DNA from: Neurospora tetrasperma FGSC 2508
Lineage: Eukaryota > Ascomycota > Sordariomycetes > Sordariales > Sordariaceae
Direction: 5' to 3'
DNA: 64,000 bases
Assembly (NCBI RefSeq): GCF_000213175.1
Contig: NW_009799101.1
Coordinates: 888,077 to 952,076, forward strand
In this document: positions 37,800-48,466 of the stretch, one piece after another
Numbering within the stretch: position 1 is the first letter of the stretch
Layout of the letters: the number at the start of each line of letters is the position of its first letter
The notes under the pieces: model-generated
Database searches by the model: none
The model's input: only the letters and a program-made list of their open reading frames with translations
What the model was told of the DNA's origin: nothing
Program-made: the position numbers and the translations under genes

Positions 37800-38264
37800 G
37801 GAGGAAGATGTTATGAACTAGATTAGTCTTGGCATCGGCTCAGGACCGAGGAATGGAGCTTTTGGGTCAAGATATGACGGAGGACGGAGCCAACGCTGGA
37901 GGACAGGCGGTGCTGTCACTCCTTCTACATCGCGGGGTTTAGAAGTTAGCACTGGATAACAGCGACGCCGGTGACGCGGGATTCAAGGAGAATAGTATTT
38001 ACCTACTCTATAGAGTTAAGTTGTAGTTTTGCCTTATTATTATTGGATTAGGAACAAAACCACGTTACACAATCGTACCTCGCCTGATGATTCCATGAGT
38101 TCCGTTTGATATGGTTGCTGTCAGGATAAAGCCTGAGCTGTTTGGCCACATGAAAGGTCAGGGTCAAGAGCAACCGGCCCGCTCGAGATAGTCACAGTGG
38201 GTTGTTTCTTGCAGCATTCAGGTTTGGTGGTAATGAGAGCACCTCGCTGAGCCATGATGACCTC
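37800..38264. other. Convergent intergenic region
   Basis: About 0.46 kb between the 3' ends of the permease and spp2. Nothing recognised beyond presumed 3' UTRs. Confidence 0.4.
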
Positions 38265-39368
38265 TCACCTATCCCCCCTCTGTTCCCTCTCCCTTTCCCT
38301 CTCCTGCTTGTAGCTGCTCTCCCCGTGTCGATACTCCATCCTCTGTTTCTTATTGTTCTCCTCCCTCCTATAATCCTCCAGCCTGACAGGCCTCGAGTCC
38401 CTCCCCCTCGAATCTCCTCCGCCCCGTCCACTAATCTTCTGGTTCCACGCATCCAGCTCCTCCGCCCCCTTGGCGTCCTTGGCTCCCAACCCGGCCAGGT
38501 TCGCGTGCTTGTGCGTCACCTCCTTCACCTTCCCGCGCATCTTGCCGTCCCAGCCAAATTGTTTGAGTAAAGTGGCGCCAAAGTCGTCGATGGGTACGGC
38601 ACGGTAGTCTGAGTGGTCGGGAGAGCGATCGCGGTCATGGGAAGAGGGGGAGTGGGACCGTTTGCGCTTGGATGTGGTGGAGGAGCCTTTGTTATCGAGA
38701 GAGAGGAGAGAGGAGAGGGCTTGCTCTTCAAGGGTTTGTGGGGGTTTTTCCTCTGGGGAGGGGGACCGGGATTGACGTTGGTAGTGAGAGGAAGAGGTGG
38801 GTTTGGAGGAGGAGGAGGTGGTGGTGGTGGTGGTGGTGGTGGTCGTGGTGGTGGTGGATTTTGGGTTGATTGTTAGACCCCATTTGGGGGGAGCGGTTTC
38901 TGGTTCTTGGAGGTCTTTGGGGTCTCTGGGCTTGTGGTCGCGGTCGCGGGAACGGGATGTTGACCGTCGACGGGAGCGAGAAGCATCGCCTCTTGATGGC
39001 CTGCTGGATCTGTTGTGTCTGTCTCTGTCTTGGGACCTGTCTCTCCTGCGATCACGGTTTCTGTCCCCGTCCCTATTCCTATCCCTATCTCTGCTACGGT
39101 CTCTACGATCTGAGCGATCTCGTGATTTCAACTCGTTGTCATCGCCATAGGTTGATATTTCGGTGATTGCTTGGACTCGTCCAGTGCGTTGTCCACCGGT
39201 TTCGTCATCGTCGTCTTCGGATTCGGAGGAGTAATGGTTTGAAGAAGCGCCGGCGTGGTGACGCCTGGTGTGGGTTGGTCGACTGGGTTTCTTGGTTTTG
39301 AAACTGGATGAGGAAGATGATGTCCCTAGGGCGATTGTCACCCGGGGTTTGGAGTCTTGATCGGTCAT
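38265..39368 (-). CDS. spp2: Pre-mRNA splicing factor Spp2 (G-patch/KOW-type activator of Prp2)
   Basis: Spp2 family proteins bind and activate the DEAH helicase Prp2 at the step that makes the spliceosome catalytically active. Single exon, 367 aa. The N-terminus is Ser/Thr-rich and basic with an acidic patch (SESEDDDDE near 50). Residues 82-145 are Arg/Asp/Ser repeats (RDR, RSR) like those of SR-type splicing proteins. Residues 161-170 read PKWGLTINPK, followed by a Thr run of about 13 residues coded by ACC repeats. The signature lies at 259-300: PIDDFGATLLKQFGWDGKMRG, the variant G-patch of Spp2, then KEVTHKHANLAGLGAKD. The C-terminus is Arg/Glu-rich. Identity rests on the signature; much of the rest is low complexity and diverges freely in this family. 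Confidence 0.88.
   Translation of the reverse strand: MTDQDSKPRVTIALGTSSSSSSFKTKKPSRPTHTRRHHAGASSNHYSSESEDDDDETGGQRTGRVQAITEISTYGDDNELKSRDRSDRRDRSRDRDRNRDGDRNRDRRRDRSQDRDRHNRSSRPSRGDASRSRRRSTSRSRDRDHKPRDPKDLQEPETAPPKWGLTINPKSTTTTTTTTTTTTTSSSSKPTSSSHYQRQSRSPSPEEKPPQTLEEQALSSLLSLDNKGSSTTSKRKRSHSPSSHDRDRSPDHSDYRAVPIDDFGATLLKQFGWDGKMRGKVKEVTHKHANLAGLGAKDAKGAEELDAWNQKISGRGGGDSRGRDSRPVRLEDYRREENNKKQRMEYRHGESSYKQEREREREQRGDR
38816..38862. repeat. (GGT)n repeat coding a threonine run in spp2
   Basis: GGT/GTG units on the plus strand read as ACC/ACG codons on the minus strand and give about 13 consecutive Thr in Spp2, followed by Ser codons. A replication-slippage repeat inside a coding exon whose length is a multiple of three. 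Confidence 0.8.
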
Positions 39369-41069
39369 TGTGGTTGCTGTTGTCTTAATGGTTGATGTCA
39401 GGATTAGACTTTGGCTGTTGGGGATGGATCAATGCGATCTGGTTGACGCGCTAGAGGCGATAAGCGTTCTGCTATGTAGACTAGTCGCTTATCGCTTATA
39501 ATGGAGAACCGTTTGGGTGGTGCACAGACCACGGATTGTCACCCAGGCAGGCAACAGAAGTCTCCTGACACACAAGTCTGGTACAAAGCGGACGACTGGA
39601 TGTAGCCCGCGTCAACAACATCGACGGAGACATGTCCTGAACATAAGTATACAACGAACAACCTATCTGCTCAGCCTTTTACTTCCAATTTCTATATGGA
39701 CTCTACGGCGGGCTGCGATTCCAGCAATAAGCGTGTCTTCTCTTGATGCCCCATGTCCAGCAGGTTGCTCTTCTTTTCAAGAGACCTCTTTTGCTTCTTT
39801 TGTCCTGTTTCGCACTCAAGGCAGTCGCCAGAGCGACTTGATCTGCAAGATCTTTTCGTCATCATGCCGCGCCCGTCTGGATGTTACCGGAACCGAACTC
39901 CCCAACGCACACCTCTTTCTTCAAGCCTGGTGGTAGGTGAATGAAGTTGTTGCCTATCCTACTACATCCAGCACCTTCACTTCCACCGTCTTCACTTACC
40001 TCTAGGTACTTCTGGGCTGCCCCTTTTGTTCACATGCAATGGTTTGCTTCCGTCCGCTCAAAGGTTTCCTCACAACGAGTGTTGTTTGAGTTGTACTGAT
40101 GAAAAAGAGTCCGTCCGAGCCATGCCCAGGGTCACACACTTTAAACTTGACTCGCTCGAGTTGCGATTCCCGCGAGAATTCCCACGGCCGTGGACGGATG
40201 GATCCTAGTGAGATCTGCCTCCTGCCCAGGAACGCATCGGCAGTCGGGATGGATGTCGGGCCTCAAGGTCAAGCCCTCGTTGGTTAAAGAGGAAGTGACA
40301 AGAAAGTCTCACCATTTGAAACTACTACAACGAAGGGAATCGAATGATGGGGATCCGTTTGTTTTGAGAGGGGATCAAAGATTCTGGAGAGCTGCTTCTT
40401 CTTAATGAGGACGAAACTCCACCCCGCATCCGGGCAACGAACTATTCAATTGCAGTAGCATTTGATATTCAATCCTGCCATTGCCTTTGCCATGCCACCC
40501 CGGACTGCCCGGAGTTGGGGAACGGTCCGGTAGGTGTGTAGGTAGGTAGGTTGGTAGCAGGTACCTACCTCCTGGGTTTGTTCGTTCCTGGGCCACATTA
40601 TACAGAACCTCTGTGCGCTGAAAGCCTTCGCCCCCAGCGCCGTTTCCCATCCAACACAGGTAAGTACAAGAGTACTGCATCTCGAAGCACCTTTTTGCAG
40701 CAGGAACGCCCCGGCATACTCACTCGGGTTTTGTTGTTCTTTTCACTGCTGTTTGCCGCCCGATAGGCCCTTAGCATTTTTAGCCTTATCTACCGTGCTT
40801 CCCCTCCATCAAAAGAGTTCCCTCCCTACCAGTGCTAAACGTCTCGGCCAATTACCTGGCATGAACCCCCCTCCAAAAGCGCGATCAAAGGCAAAAAAAA
40901 CAGAATTTATCACCTTCATTCGCGTCGCTAACTCAATCAACGCAGCGACCAAGATCGCAACCCCATCGTAATCTATCCATCGCCGCCTCTTTTTCCATCT
41001 GCTACCGTCCCATAGCACCTAGGTGAACATCCGTTTAATTGATAAACGGATGTCGCGGCCGCCGATGAC
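39369..41069. other. Divergent promoter region between spp2 and vid21
   Basis: About 1.7 kb. Contains a cluster of TAGGTA/ACCTA units at 40530-40570 with a central GGTACC, and a CACCTAGGTG palindrome near 41018, close to the vid21 start. No gene is recognised. Confidence 0.4.
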
Positions 41070-44000
41070 ATGACTGAGGTCGGACCTGCCGACCGCCGGA
41101 AGCTGCTGCATTCAAAGCGGGCGGAAGCAAAGTAAGATGTATCCCAATCGATAGAGCGAATCTTTCCGATCATTTTGGTGTACGGGACTTGGTGTTGACT
41201 CGACACAGTTCAATTGTGACGTCGCGCAAACGGAAGCTCAGAGAGTTGTATGCTGTAGCAACCGACGAAGATGGCTTCCCCAATTACGACCTGAACGACC
41301 TCGATACGCGTCCCGCCTCCCCCGGCGAAGCAAAGTTTCTCTTCGACTGTGAAATACTGCAGTACGTTTTACCGTCCCCTTCTCTGGTGCATCGGCGCCC
41401 ATCTTTGCACCCTGTCTTGTTCGGTAACTTGGCTAACCTTGGGCTTCAGAGGCCGACGACTGGCCGAGCGACTGCTGCCCGTATTCCAACGGCCTCGCTT
41501 CGATACCTTACAACATATTGCAACCGCCGATGAATCTTCTCTCGGACATGGCCCTCATGTCGTCCAACAAGTTCAACCTTCGCCGTTGATCCATCCAAAC
41601 CATACGATTCCCAAGCATGTACAGCACAACGGCTTACCTTCGCCGGCACCGCCAACGTCGAGCATCCGTCATGAACCCGAACGATCCGTGCCATACAACC
41701 AAGTACCTAATGGGGCTGCCGGACCGCAGGAGGCCTTGAAGGCGTTCGCCCCTCGACAGGAGATTCAGAAGCTGGCGCCGGTTCAAGGGAGTGCAGTTAA
41801 GACAGCCGATGGCCCCAGCGGAGAGTCGAAACCGCCGGCGAAGGAGACGCCTGTGCTCCTTGCGCCCGCAGTACCTCATGGAAATGGGCGATGGAACGGC
41901 ATCATCAACAATGCACCTCAAGGGCGCCTATTGCCGACTCCGCAAACGGTTGCACCCCCAACGACAGCTCCTACATCAACTAGGAAGACGGCGAATTTGG
42001 TGGAAGGTAGGACGGGACCCAAGGACGACACGGTGTCTAGGGGAGATGCAGAAGAGAAAGCTCGGCCTAAGCCTACAATCACCTCTGTCAATCAGCTATT
42101 ATCGAATGGCGATTCGATTCGTTACCCCGATACCCTCTCGTCACCCAGCTCAACTGTTCAGTCCGCTCCAACTCCCCTCGGTAATGAAGCGTCAGCAAGC
42201 ACTAGCCCCGATAATGAGGCATCGCAGTCTTTCGATAAGCCAGTCTCCAGGCCCGAGCAGGAACTCAGGAGGGTCACCACCGATAACAAGGGCGTGGGTC
42301 AGTTCACAGGACCATCTGTCGCCGTCCCAGAATTGCGCCCACAGCCTCAACAACCAGGTGTGTATGCCAATGGAGCTCCAGAGGTCGCCATCTCGTCAGC
42401 TCCTTCAGTCAGACCAGCACCTAGCGGAGCAGAGGCACAGCTCCTTCAAGAATCAGCTGCAACGCGGACGAGCCAAGTCATCGGAAAGGCGGGTGTTGCG
42501 GGACCCAATGGGGCGCATCCTACTGGTGGGTTGCCGACGCAACCCCCGTCAGCTGTGAATGGTGAGGTCCGGAATATGATGAACGGAGATATCCCAGGAA
42601 AGCACGTTGCTTCACAGGCAAGTGTTAGCACAGGTGTCACAGTGACCAAGGCCGCTTTGCCTGAGGTTGCAAAGCAAGGTCCGCTTTTTCAAGGCCCCGA
42701 AAGTCACAATAATAGGGCGGATGTTGGTCCTATTCCGATGGACGTGGACAGGATTCCAGCTGCGCAGGCATCGAAATCAATCCCGAGTGTGCACGCAGTG
42801 CAAGAGAAAGCTCCTTCCCAAGAGTCTGCTCGCCAGCCTCAACCCTCTTCGACCGCTCCGTCAACCACGCCACCATCTGCGCAGCCTGCAGTATCTCTTG
42901 AGAAAACTGTGCCCGAAATTCAAATCAACGCACCACCAGAGACTGAGACTGAGACCCAGGCCAGGACGTCCCGATCATCTCACCCTGACACGGAATCTGC
43001 TGTTGCGGACGAAGAAGGTGATATGCCTCCGGGCTTGCTAACTCATCGGCTCAAGTCTCTCTCTACTAGGCTCCGCGAAAGGCGGAGGAAAAGTGTGCCT
43101 ACGGTTGTCTTTGGAAAGCAGTACAGGAAACCTCGTTTTAGTGACGATACCGCACTGACTGTCAACAAACCAAAGCCCCCTGGTCACATTCCTTCCGAAG
43201 ACTACTTCGTGACGCTTTTCATTGAGAGTTTTGCTCGAACTTCATCTTGGATGAAACCGCTCGAAAAATTGTTGCACTCCGCCCACAAAACTGTGTCCAC
43301 CTCCGATCAAACGTTGTCAATACTCGATCACCAAGCCTGCAAGATATTGCGCAGAGTCTACCATCTCCAGCAGCACGACAAATGGTCGCTTAGGCAACCT
43401 GTCCGTTGCCTGGAACCGGCAAGGCCCGCATCCCATCAGGACTTATTGATTAAGGAGATGAAATGGATGCGGACAGATTTTCGGGAGGAACGCAAGTGGA
43501 AGCGGGCAGTTGCTCGAAACCTTGCGTATGCCTGTGCAGAATGGTATTATTCCAGTCCTGCTGATCGAAAACTCTTACAGGTGGACGCTAAGATACCTCC
43601 CGTCCGGGCGGTCGACAATGCTGATACCAGCATGGCAGATGCCCCCGAAACTGGCGAGTCTTTGGTTCCGGAGCTGGATCACTCGGATTCGCCCGTAGGT
43701 AACGACGAAGAAGTACCGGAGCTGCCAATTACCACCATTGCACCAGCTACCATCTTTGCCTTGCAGGATGACGAAGTGGTCTTTGAGCTACAGCCTTCAC
43801 GGACGGCGGATCTTCTGCTAGAAAATCTGCCAATGTATGGTTCCCCGCTCAAGGTTCCCAAGTTCGACTGGATAATTCCAGACTACGATCCCGATGCCAA
43901 GTGGAAGAGGCCAGCCGTGCCTCTCAGCAAGTATGTTGAGGGCGAAATGGTTTTGGACGTGAAGCCACGGCCTCAGAAACGTTCCCGATTCCAGTTCCAG

Positions 44001-47000
44001 GGCGAAGACGAGGAGGAGGAGGAGGAATATGTCTTTGGTGCTCAGCCAGACAAGGGCGCCAAACTGCCGCCCGCAAGTACTGATGTTGCCTTGTTTGCTC
44101 CGGAAATGAAGTTGACCAGAGATCGTCTACATGCTGGCCATCAATTTCGCCCACCTTCAGAACACCCAATGCCTGTCCAGAGCTTTTTTGAAAGCCGGAT
44201 CGCTTCACAATGGACATTGGCAGAGGATGATCAGCTTAGAGCGTTGGTACGTGAGTATTCGTATAACTGGTCTCTCATTTCCTCGATGATCTCCAGCAGG
44301 TCATCGTTCCCATCAGCTGTGGAGCGGCGCACCCCTTGGGAGTGCTTTGAGCGATGGGTGAATCTCGAGGGCCTGCCTAGTGATTTTGCAAAGACGCCTT
44401 ACTTCAAGGCTTATCAGGCCAGGATCGATGCTGCCGGGCGGACCATTCTACAGCACAATCAGAACGCGGCACAGGGGCAGCAGGTTGGACCTAACGGTGC
44501 GGTGGCCCCTATTCCACGGAAGAGGCCCACCAACACCATGCGTGTTGAGAGACGCAGGAACCAAAAACATCTGGCATTGTTTGATGCTATGCGAAAGTTG
44601 GCGAAGAAACGAGAGGCGGCGGCGCAGAAACAGCAGGCTCAGGCCACTATGACAGCCATGCGCAAGACAAATGAGCAGCAGAGACAGCAACCCCAGCAGC
44701 AACTCCACCTCCAGGCGAAAACTCCTCAGGAGTACAGTCTCATGAGAGCTGCTCGTGACCAGCAAATTGCAGAGAAGATGGCTCATCTAGCGGCGCGGCA
44801 GCACGAGATAATACAGAAACGGGTAAGTAGCGGAGCAGGATCCATCTATTCTAGTTATCACAGATACTGACAGAACATTACAATAGCTCCTTACGCAAAG
44901 ACAAGCCCAAATGGCTGCCACGCCTGGCGTCGCTCAGGTGCCCCAGACAGCAGCGCAACTTGCCGCCACCAATTCACTCAACAACGCCGCAGCCAGACTC
45001 AATATTTCAGGTCAGATGGCCGTAACGGCCCAGAAGCTCGCTCCAGGACGCGTCCCGATGCAGGCTCCAGCCGGGATCCCTACGGTTCCCGCTCAACTCG
45101 CCGCCAGTGGTCTTGTACCGCCTCTTCCCGTCGCCGCTATCCCTCAAGCTCAGCTCCAGGCCATGCAAGCACAGCACCGGCTGCCAATGGTGAATCCTAC
45201 GCCAGATATCAACCTTGTGATGCAGGCCCGAAGGATCCAAGATCAGCAGAGGGCTGTTGCGGTGCAATTGCAGCAACAACAGCACCAACAACATCAGCAT
45301 CAACAACACCCACAGCAGACACAGCAGCAGCATCAGGTTCAACAACAAGTGGTCCCACAACAACAACAACACCAGCCACAGCAACAGCAGCAACAGCAGC
45401 AACAGCAGCAGCCGCAACAGCAACAACAACAACTACAGCAGCAGCAGCAGCAGCCGCAGCATCAACAGGTTCAAACACCTCAACCAGCACAGCAGCAGTC
45501 ACAACAGCCTCAAGTGACCCAGCAGCCGCCGCCAGTGCCGCAAGTTCAAATCAACGGTGTTCAAGGGTCGCCAACACCAATGCGGCCGGTGGTGAATAGC
45601 CTGAACAATGGCGTCTACATGTCTAGCGTCAGTGCGCAAGCGATGATGGCTTCGTTTAATGCGGCAAATAGCGTTGCTGGGATGGTGACGTCTCCAGGTG
45701 CTGGGTTGAGTATGCCGATGCTACCGGCTGGGTCGCCGCGTGGTCCTCAGATTCCCGCTCAGCAATTACCCTATACTCATATCCACACTAGACTTAAGGA
45801 GTTTGAGACCCATTTCAGGAATAAGAATCCCGGGGCCACCCAGGACCAGATCAGGCAGATGGCTACGGAACATTTGGGTCGATTGATTGTTCAAACCCAA
45901 CAACATGCCATGAATGCCGCGGCAGGTGGAGTTGGACACAGTCTAGGTACCGTGGCCACTACAACGAGTCCTCACCAATATGCGCAGCTTCTACGGGCCC
46001 AACAACAGGCTCAAGCACAACAGGCTCAACAACAACAGCAAGCTCCGCAACCCGCTCAAAGTCAGCTTACCCCGGCCCAGGTAGCCCAGGCACAAGCGGC
46101 GGCTGCTCAGAAGCAAAAACAAGCGGCAGCGGCAGCAGCCCAAGCCCAAGTTCTTGCACAAGCTCAGATGCAGACTCAAGCTCAAGCGCATCAACCTCAG
46201 CAACCTCAAGCCCAGCCTCATGTTCAAGCACAAGCAATGGCAGCGGCCCAGCTCCAAGCCCAGGTTCAGCTCCAGGCGCAGGCGGCGGCCCAGAAGCAAG
46301 CAGCCCAAGCGCATCCTCAGGCTCAGTCTCAGGGACAAGGTCAACCACCTCAGCAAACCCAGCGAGCTCATCAAGTCCAGCAAGTACAAGGGCAGCAGGC
46401 ACATCAGTTGCCGCAGGGTCCACAGTCACAGCAGATTCAGCAGCAGGTTCAGCAATCCCCGCAGGCACGGCAGCAGTCTCAACAGCCTCAGATGGTACGA
46501 CAGCCGGTACAGCAAGCCCAGCAACCTCAGCAGATTCAACAACCTCAACAATCCCAGAAGACCCCGCAAATGCAACCCCAGCAGCAAGTACAAACGCCTC
46601 ATCAACAGGCTCAGAAAGCTCAGCAGTCCCAGCAAGCACAGCTAGCGCAGCAGCAGCAACACCAACAACAGCAGCAACAGCATGGACAAGCTCAAAGCCA
46701 AGGCCAAATTCAGGGCCAGGGTCAAGCTCTGGGTCAAGGCCAAGCTCAGGGTCAAGTCCAAGGTCAGATCCAGGGTCAGGTCCAAGGCCAAGCTCCGGGT
46801 CAGGTTCAACCTCAGCACACTCAGCATTCTCGACACACCCCTAATGCCCAGCACGCTCAACACACCCAGCAAGCTCAACACGCTCGGAATGCCCAGCAAG
46901 CACACCACACCCAACAAGTTCAGCAGGCACAACATGTCCAGCAACCCCAAGGGCTTCAGGGACAGAGACACGGACAAGTCCATGGGAACGGGCAACAACT

Positions 47001-47766
47001 TCATCAGCAGCACCAGCATCAGCAGCAGCAACCACAGCAGGCACAACAGACGCAGCAGCAGCGTCAACAAGTTCACCCTGCACCACAGCTACCGCAGGCG
47101 CAGCAGGCTCAACAGGCACAACTGCCTCAACATGCTCACCAAGCTCAAGCCCAACAGCCTCAAACTCAACAGGCTCAGGCTCCCCAGGCTCAAGCCCAGC
47201 AGCCTCAGCCGCCTCAGCAAGCCCAAGCTCAGCAAGTTCAACAGCCGCAACAGGCTAAGCTGACTCAGCAGGCTCAAGGTCAACAGGCGCGGGCTCAACA
47301 GGCTCAGGTTCAGCAGGCTCAGGTTCAGCAGGCTCAGGCTCAGCAGGCTCAGGCTCAGCAAGCTCAGGCTCAGCAGGCTCAGCAGGCTCAGCAGGCTCAG
47401 GCTCAGGCTCAGGCTCAAAGCCACGGGCAAATGCAACCGCAAACTCAACCACAACAGCAACCGCAACCGCAACCGCAGTCTCAGTCTCAACCACAGGCGC
47501 ACCAGCCGCAACAGGCTAGTCAGCAAGTTCAGCATGGTCTGGTTGGACAGGAAGGCCAGCAGAATCAACAAGGCCAGCAAGGTCAGCAATCACATCAAGT
47601 TCTTCTAGCTCAACAACCACAGGTCCAACAAGCCCAGCAACCTGTAGCTACTCCCCAGCCCGCTTCCCAGACTAGTCAAAATTCTCAGCCTGCTCAGCAG
47701 GCGGGAATGGCACAGCAACAACAGGGACAGGGGAGCGGCAGGGCTGCGCCTGCTCCAACAAAATAA
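41070..47766 (+). CDS. vid21: NuA4 histone acetyltransferase scaffold Vid21/Eaf1 (HSA and SANT domains)
   Basis: Eaf1/Vid21 is the platform subunit of the NuA4 acetyltransferase, which acetylates H4 and H2A in the nucleus. Four exons: 41070-41131, 41209-41361, 41450-44822, 44887-47766; 2155 aa, the size of Sordariales homologues. Exon 1 starts MTEVGPADRRKLLHSKRAEA and joins SIVTSRKRKLRELYAVAT, then FDCEIL(Q)GRRLAERLLP, all typical of fungal Vid21. Residues up to about 640 are Pro/Ser-rich and disordered. The HSA helix (MKWMRTDFREERKWKRAVA) is at about 735-780, the SANT/Myb domain (WTLAEDDQLRALVREYSYNW ... PWECFERWVNLEG) at about 989-1045, followed by RMRVERR-like basic helices (NTMRVERRRNQKHLALFDAM). 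From about 1150 to the end the protein is extremely glutamine-rich. The start is chosen from splice phase and family similarity because the track of open frames alone begins inside intron 2. Confidence 0.94.
45240..47520. repeat. Glutamine-coding low-complexity tract of vid21
   Basis: About 2.3 kb dominated by CAA and CAG codons mixed with Ala, Pro, His and Gly. It includes near-perfect CAG-GCT-CAG-type units at 47280-47410 (Gln-Ala repeats) and GGTCAAGGCCAAGCTCAG-like units at 46700-46810 (Gly-Gln-Val/Ala-Gln repeats). CAA and CAG are interspersed except in short patches, so it is older than a simple expansion. The long frames on other strands here (Leu- or Val/Glu-rich) are shadows of the repeat. 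Confidence 0.85.
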
Positions 47767-48466
47767 TAAAATGAGAGTGAACCACCAGAATACTTGCTTC
47801 ATGCCGACACTAGGAAATGAGCAGTAGCCATACCATGCTTTGACTGCCGATATCATGAGTTACGGCAGATGATGGTCCTGGAGATAGGGTCAACGATTGG
47901 GGAGGGGGGGGGGGGGAGGAAATTAGAGATTTAGTTAAGCACAAGGCACATGTAGATGTAAGGGCTACTCGAATGTTGTACGTATAGGGAAGGCTTGTCG
48001 TTCAGCGATTGCACAAGATTAAGGCGTTCTAACGAAGTGACGAGCGCATTGAATATAGATATTAGTACGTATACCCTCGATTCCGTTTGAAAGTGACTCG
48101 AGATGCCACATTGTCCAGGTACCTATCTAGTAGAGACACCAGACGTAGGCTCTGTGCTGGTAGAGAACGACCAGACATGCCAAGACGTGCTGTCCAGCCA
48201 GTGTACGTACCTAACTCTACCTACGCAGTATGTATTGTATGTACGTGATGTGCACTGATAAGATAAGACTTTTCAAGCAAAGCCCCACTAAAAAAAGTTG
48301 CGAAGGAAAATCAATGGAATCGAATGGCAATCGTTCAGCACTGCAACGGGAGCCTGAAGACTGAAGACCGAAGACCTGGCTCTGCCTGTCTTGATCAACC
48401 ACTTTTTCATCATCTTCCTACCTCTACCTTCTTCATTGTAATCCCACCACCACAACAGAGCTCAAA
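47767..48466. other. Intergenic region between vid21 and mak11
   Basis: About 0.7 kb with an 11-13 G run near 47905-47919 and TACCTA/GTACCTAACTCTACC elements at 48117-48130 and 48205-48222. It presumably contains the vid21 3' end and the mak11 promoter. Confidence 0.4.

Noticed and set aside
45007-47589. Several long minus-strand and alternate-frame reading frames (Leu-rich, Val/Ala-rich, Glu/Pro-rich) in the vid21 tail
   Set aside because: All arise from reading the CAA/CAG repeat in other frames; no motif and no independent start or splice evidence.
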